From contig CAAFRM010000248.1 of NCBI GenBank assembly GCA_900765465.1, forward strand, positions 1 through 6,368: 6,368 nucleotides of DNA, given 5' to 3'. This document shows, piece by piece, positions 4,069 through 6,368 of the stretch. The number at the start of each line of letters is the position of its first letter. Within the stretch, counting starts at the first letter, position 1. A model generated the notes under the pieces. That model did no database searches and was not told where the DNA came from. It worked only from the letters and a program-made list of their open reading frames with translations. Source of the DNA: an uncultured Prevotella sp. (lineage in GTDB: Bacteria > Bacteroidota > Bacteroidia > Bacteroidales > Bacteroidaceae). A program made the translations under genes and the position numbers.

Positions 4069-5179
4069 ATATATATGGCTTTTGAGGGGCTGGCTTGGGG
4101 CTTTGGTCGTAGAGGAAAGCTGCCTCGCTCATGAACACGGCGATGGTTTTGAGGCGCAGATAGTCTTCAGAAAGATAGATTCTGCCCTGGTTTGCCCAGT
4201 TCCTGCCCCAGGAATTGCGGCATACGTAGTAGCGCTTCTTGTCTTTCAGGAAAGTGCCGATGATTTCCATCACGTGGTCGTCGGTGGTGCGTAGCTGTTC
4301 AAACTCTCTCTGGCGGGAAGTTGGGGTTACGGGGAGTTCCATCTTCTGAACCTCCACATAGTTGTCCTGGGCATGGGTAAAGCCCTCTTCGCTGATGTCG
4401 CCTTCCCAGCAAACCGGATGCCCGTTCTCCACGGCTTTCTGAATATGAAGCATCAACTCGTCGAGCGGAAGATTGAGAAACTGGTCGTGCATCACATTGT
4501 CGGGTACTTCAAGGGCGAAGTACTCGCGGTAAGGGTGATGGGTAAAACTGGTGAGTGATACGTACTCCTCGGGATAGCATACGCTGTGGGCAAACTCCAA
4601 TGGGGTGTATTCGGCACCGAGCATGTGTACCTGCTTGGCAGGCATGTAGCCCATTTCCTTGTCGAAGAGGTTGTTGAGCTCATCTTTCAGTTTCTCGATG
4701 CCCGACTTCTGTGCGATGGCTCCATCGCAGAGTTTCTCCACCTTTCGACAGAGAATCTTATAGTTCACATCCTTTGGATCTTCATAGCTGTCGTATGGTT
4801 GTGCGCCATACTTATCTATATAATGTATGAGCATCGAAGCCATGCCTCGCATGCTGATGGGTTTCTTGCCTTGTGCGAAATAATATTCCAGGGCTTTCTC
4901 CTGAAGCATCATTCGTGCAACGTAAGCCACGGATAGGTTTACGGAGTCGCCCTTCATGATATGCTCGCTCTCGATGGTAGCAAGCATGCCGTATGCCCAG
5001 CAGAGTTCGCTCTTGCCCTGGTTCTTGACAGGGGTGGAGCCGATGATCTGTGCGTTCAGGGGCAGGTTGTCCTTGCCCGCTCCCTGGCGGGAAGGGGAAG
5101 CAGCTTCCGGCTTCTTCTGGTATCCGCAACTTGCTAGGAGAAGTGCGGCGAGAAGGCTTATAATGATATTTCTATTCAT
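4067..5179 (-). CDS. Lipoprotein of the C1B papain-like (bleomycin hydrolase-like) peptidase family
   Basis: A 370-residue secreted cysteine aminopeptidase-like protein. The N-terminus MNRNIIISLLAALLLASC is a lipoprotein signal with lipobox LASC and lipidated Cys18. The next residues are GYQKKPE rather than an acidic stretch, so retention facing the periplasm is more likely than surface export, though that rule is only approximate. The papain fold shows TPVKNQGKSELCWAYG (49-64, with oxyanion Q54 and catalytic C60), DDHVMEIIGTF (300-310, H302) and CRNSWG (320-325, N322), giving a complete Gln-Cys-His-Asn set. The segments SFTHHPYREYF, LEVPDNVMHDQFLN and YLSEDYLRLKT are typical of bleomycin hydrolase/PepC (C1B), but the protein is shorter than the roughly 450-residue cytoplasmic enzymes. 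Probable role: trimming peptides in the envelope. It is flanked by the lgt terminator upstream; no consensus promoter is visible in 5180-5227. Confidence 0.9.
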   Translation of the reverse strand: MNRNIIISLLAALLLASCGYQKKPEAASPSRQGAGKDNLPLNAQIIGSTPVKNQGKSELCWAYGMLATIESEHIMKGDSVNLSVAYVARMMLQEKALEYYFAQGKKPISMRGMASMLIHYIDKYGAQPYDSYEDPKDVNYKILCRKVEKLCDGAIAQKSGIEKLKDELNNLFDKEMGYMPAKQVHMLGAEYTPLEFAHSVCYPEEYVSLTSFTHHPYREYFALEVPDNVMHDQFLNLPLDELMLHIQKAVENGHPVCWEGDISEEGFTHAQDNYVEVQKMELPVTPTSRQREFEQLRTTDDHVMEIIGTFLKDKKRYYVCRNSWGRNWANQGRIYLSEDYLRLKTIAVFMSEAAFLYDQSPKPAPQKPYI

Positions 5180-5227
5180 ACATTATATGTTGGTTATTAC
5201 TAGGATGAATGATTGCTTGTAACTGAA

Positions 5228-5262
5228 AAAAGTTCCGTTCCGTTTCACGGAGCGGAACTTTT
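5228..5262 (-). terminator. Intrinsic terminator of the ychF-lgt unit
   Basis: Arms of 15 nt (5228-5242 and 5248-5262) pair around a 5-nt loop with one imperfect position. In the minus-strand RNA the stem has a single C-A mismatch and is followed by CTTTTTTCAG, a good U-tract. It starts 56 bp after the lgt stop. The plus-strand version has a G-U wobble instead and a shorter tail (TTTTCC). Confidence 0.85.
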
Positions 5263-5318
5263 CCTTGGTATGGCTTGGGAGATTTCTCTCCTTGGCTATC
5301 TGTATTCTTATGATAATC

Positions 5319-6179
5319 TTATGCTTTGCTTTCCGTCTTCTTCGCTCTCTTGCCGCTGGTAGCGATGCTCCATACGCCAAGGGCGATGAGTGGAAGGCTC
5401 AGAATCTGTCCCATATCTACTGGCAATCCTGCTTCGAAAGCCACCTGAATCTCCTTCGTGTATTCGATGAAGAAGCGGAAGACGAAGATGAGGGTAAGGC
5501 AAAGACCGAAATAGAGTCCGCTACCCACACTCTTGGGTCCTTTCTTCTTGTAGATGAAGAAGATGAGGAGGAAGAAGCAGAGATAGGCTATCGCCTCGTA
5601 GAGCTGACCGGGATGGCGTGGGTACTGATCTTCCTTGACGAAGATGAATGCCCAAGGCACATTGGTTACCTTGCCGATGATTTCTGAGTTCATCAGGTTG
5701 CCCAGGCGGATGAAACAGGCGGTGATGCCTGAAACGATGCCCATATTGTCGAGCAAAGTCCAGCCGCCCACCTTGGTCTTGCGGCAGTAGAGCCAGATGG
5801 CAACGAACAGTCCCAGAACGCCTCCATGACTTGCCAATCCCTCATAGCCCGTGAATTTCCAGCTGCCATCTGCCATGTGATGCATCGGGATGAACATCTC
5901 GATGATGTGATCCCACTGGGTGAGGAAATACTCCGGCTGATAGAAGATGCAGTGTCCCAGGCGGGCACCTGCCAGGATGCCGACGAAGAGGTAGATGAAG
6001 AGCGGTTCAAACTTATCCTCGCCCAACTTCTGCTCCTTGTAGAGACGGTGCATGAGCAAATAACCCAATAACAGACCCACCATCCAGCAGGTGGCGTAAT
6101 ATCGGATGGAGATAGGACCCAGGTGAGCCAGGATTGGGTCTGGGTCCCATACGATATAGTTTAGCAAATTTGCTGTCAT
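5319..6179 (-). CDS. lgt: Prolipoprotein diacylglyceryl transferase Lgt
   Basis: Lgt moves the diacylglyceryl group from phosphatidylglycerol to the lipobox Cys of prolipoproteins in the inner membrane, the first step of lipoprotein maturation. The 286 residues match the usual length, with about seven hydrophobic segments. Signature motifs seen: SIRYYATCWMVG (24-35), GARLGHCIFYQPEYF (71-85), ASHGGVLG (116-123, H118 matching the essential His region), FIRLGNLMNSEIIG (156-169, R158 and N161), HPGQLYEA (189-196) and RFFIEY (235-240, R235 and E239). A basic tail, KRAKKTESKA, follows the last helix. The start at 6179 gives a short, normal N-terminus and lies 6 bp after the ychF stop, indicating co-transcription. 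The next gene downstream encodes a lipoprotein that would be an Lgt substrate, but the terminator between them argues against one fixed transcript. Confidence 0.98.
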   Translation of the reverse strand: MTANLLNYIVWDPDPILAHLGPISIRYYATCWMVGLLLGYLLMHRLYKEQKLGEDKFEPLFIYLFVGILAGARLGHCIFYQPEYFLTQWDHIIEMFIPMHHMADGSWKFTGYEGLASHGGVLGLFVAIWLYCRKTKVGGWTLLDNMGIVSGITACFIRLGNLMNSEIIGKVTNVPWAFIFVKEDQYPRHPGQLYEAIAYLCFFLLIFFIYKKKGPKSVGSGLYFGLCLTLIFVFRFFIEYTKEIQVAFEAGLPVDMGQILSLPLIALGVWSIATSGKRAKKTESKA

Positions 6180-6185
6180 AATCGT

Positions 6186-6368
6186 TTATACGTTGAAACG
6201 GAAGTGCATGATGTCGCCATCCTGCACGATGTACTCCTTGCCCTCGATGCCGAGCTTACCAGCCTCGCGTACTGCTGCTTCAGAGCCATACTTGATATAG
6301 TCATCATACTTGATAACCTCTGCACGGATGAATCCCTTCTCGAAGTCGGTGTGGATGACGCCGGCACA
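6186..6368 (-). CDS. ychF: Ribosome-associated ATPase YchF (OLA1 family), C-terminal end only
   Basis: Only the last 60 or so residues are inside the window; the 5' part lies beyond base 6368. The visible part is the end of the TGS domain: AGVIHTDFEKGFIRAEVI, YDDYIKYGSEAAVREAGK, and the terminal EGKEYIVQDGDIMHFRFNV, which is near-diagnostic for YchF/OLA1. The N-terminal P-loop NTPase domain and the coiled coil are not visible. YchF binds ATP and the ribosome and affects translation and stress responses in other bacteria. The stop is followed 6 bp later by lgt. Confidence 0.96.
   Translation of the reverse strand, partial: CAGVIHTDFEKGFIRAEVIKYDDYIKYGSEAAVREAGKLGIEGKEYIVQDGDIMHFRFNV

Noticed and set aside
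3934..4134. A 66-codon plus-strand open frame starting in the intergenic region with a hydrophobic product
   Set aside because: About a third of it is antisense to the end of the peptidase gene, and it has no good promoter (a TATTTTTG at 3911-3918 lacks a spaced TTTG) and no initiation signal; the hydrophobicity follows from TTT-rich DNA.
5180..5227. Promoter for the C1B peptidase, suggested by TATAAT at 5184-5189
   Set aside because: It overlaps the start codon region, so no leader could fit, and no TAnnTTTG with a spaced TTTG is present in the gap.

Overview
The window looks like chromosomal DNA of a Bacteroidales bacterium, most likely Prevotellaceae (Prevotella/Segatella). The basis is protein similarity (PurE, RpoN, Lgt, YchF and a bleomycin-hydrolase-like lipoprotein) plus two sequences that fit the Bacteroidetes housekeeping promoter, TTTG-N19/20-TAnnTTTG. 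No Shine-Dalgarno sequence stands out at the starts I checked, which is usual for this phylum. Every gene I can support lies on the minus strand, so transcription runs from high to low coordinates. No phage, IS element, CRISPR array, tRNA or rRNA was seen.

In transcription order from the right edge: the 3' end of ychF (6186-6368, cut by the window) is followed 6 bp later by complete lgt (5319-6179), and a strong intrinsic terminator (5228-5262) closes this unit. Next is a 370-residue lipoprotein of the C1B papain-like (bleomycin hydrolase-like) family (4067-5179). Then comes an 811-bp region without a long gene (3256-4066). After it lies an apparent operon: an unrecognised 214-residue protein (2611-3255), rpoN encoding sigma-54 (1066-2604), a PAP2-superfamily membrane protein (384-992) and the 5' part of purE (1-350, cut by the window). 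A near-consensus promoter (3282-3313) sits just ahead of the operon.

The most interesting part is the 811-bp region, which is organised rather than empty. On the minus strand it holds a consensus-like promoter (3848-3879), an AT-rich leader of about 280 nt containing a tandem duplication of a roughly 85-90 nt unit (3634-3724 and 3745-3828), a 25-codon ORF with a C-x3-C motif (3485-3562) overlapped by a hairpin with a GNRA-type loop, and an intrinsic terminator (3418-3454). Together they read as a self-contained transcription unit of about 430 nt that makes a tiny Cys-containing peptide, a structured RNA, or both. I do not recognise it.

Two conserved enzymes carry substitutions worth checking. 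PurE has Ala where class I enzymes usually have the second active-site His. The PAP2 protein has Gln where the third phosphatase motif normally ends in Asp. Both may be lineage-typical. The layout places sigma-54, an envelope lipid phosphatase-like protein and a purine biosynthesis gene in one probable transcript; this is a positional inference.
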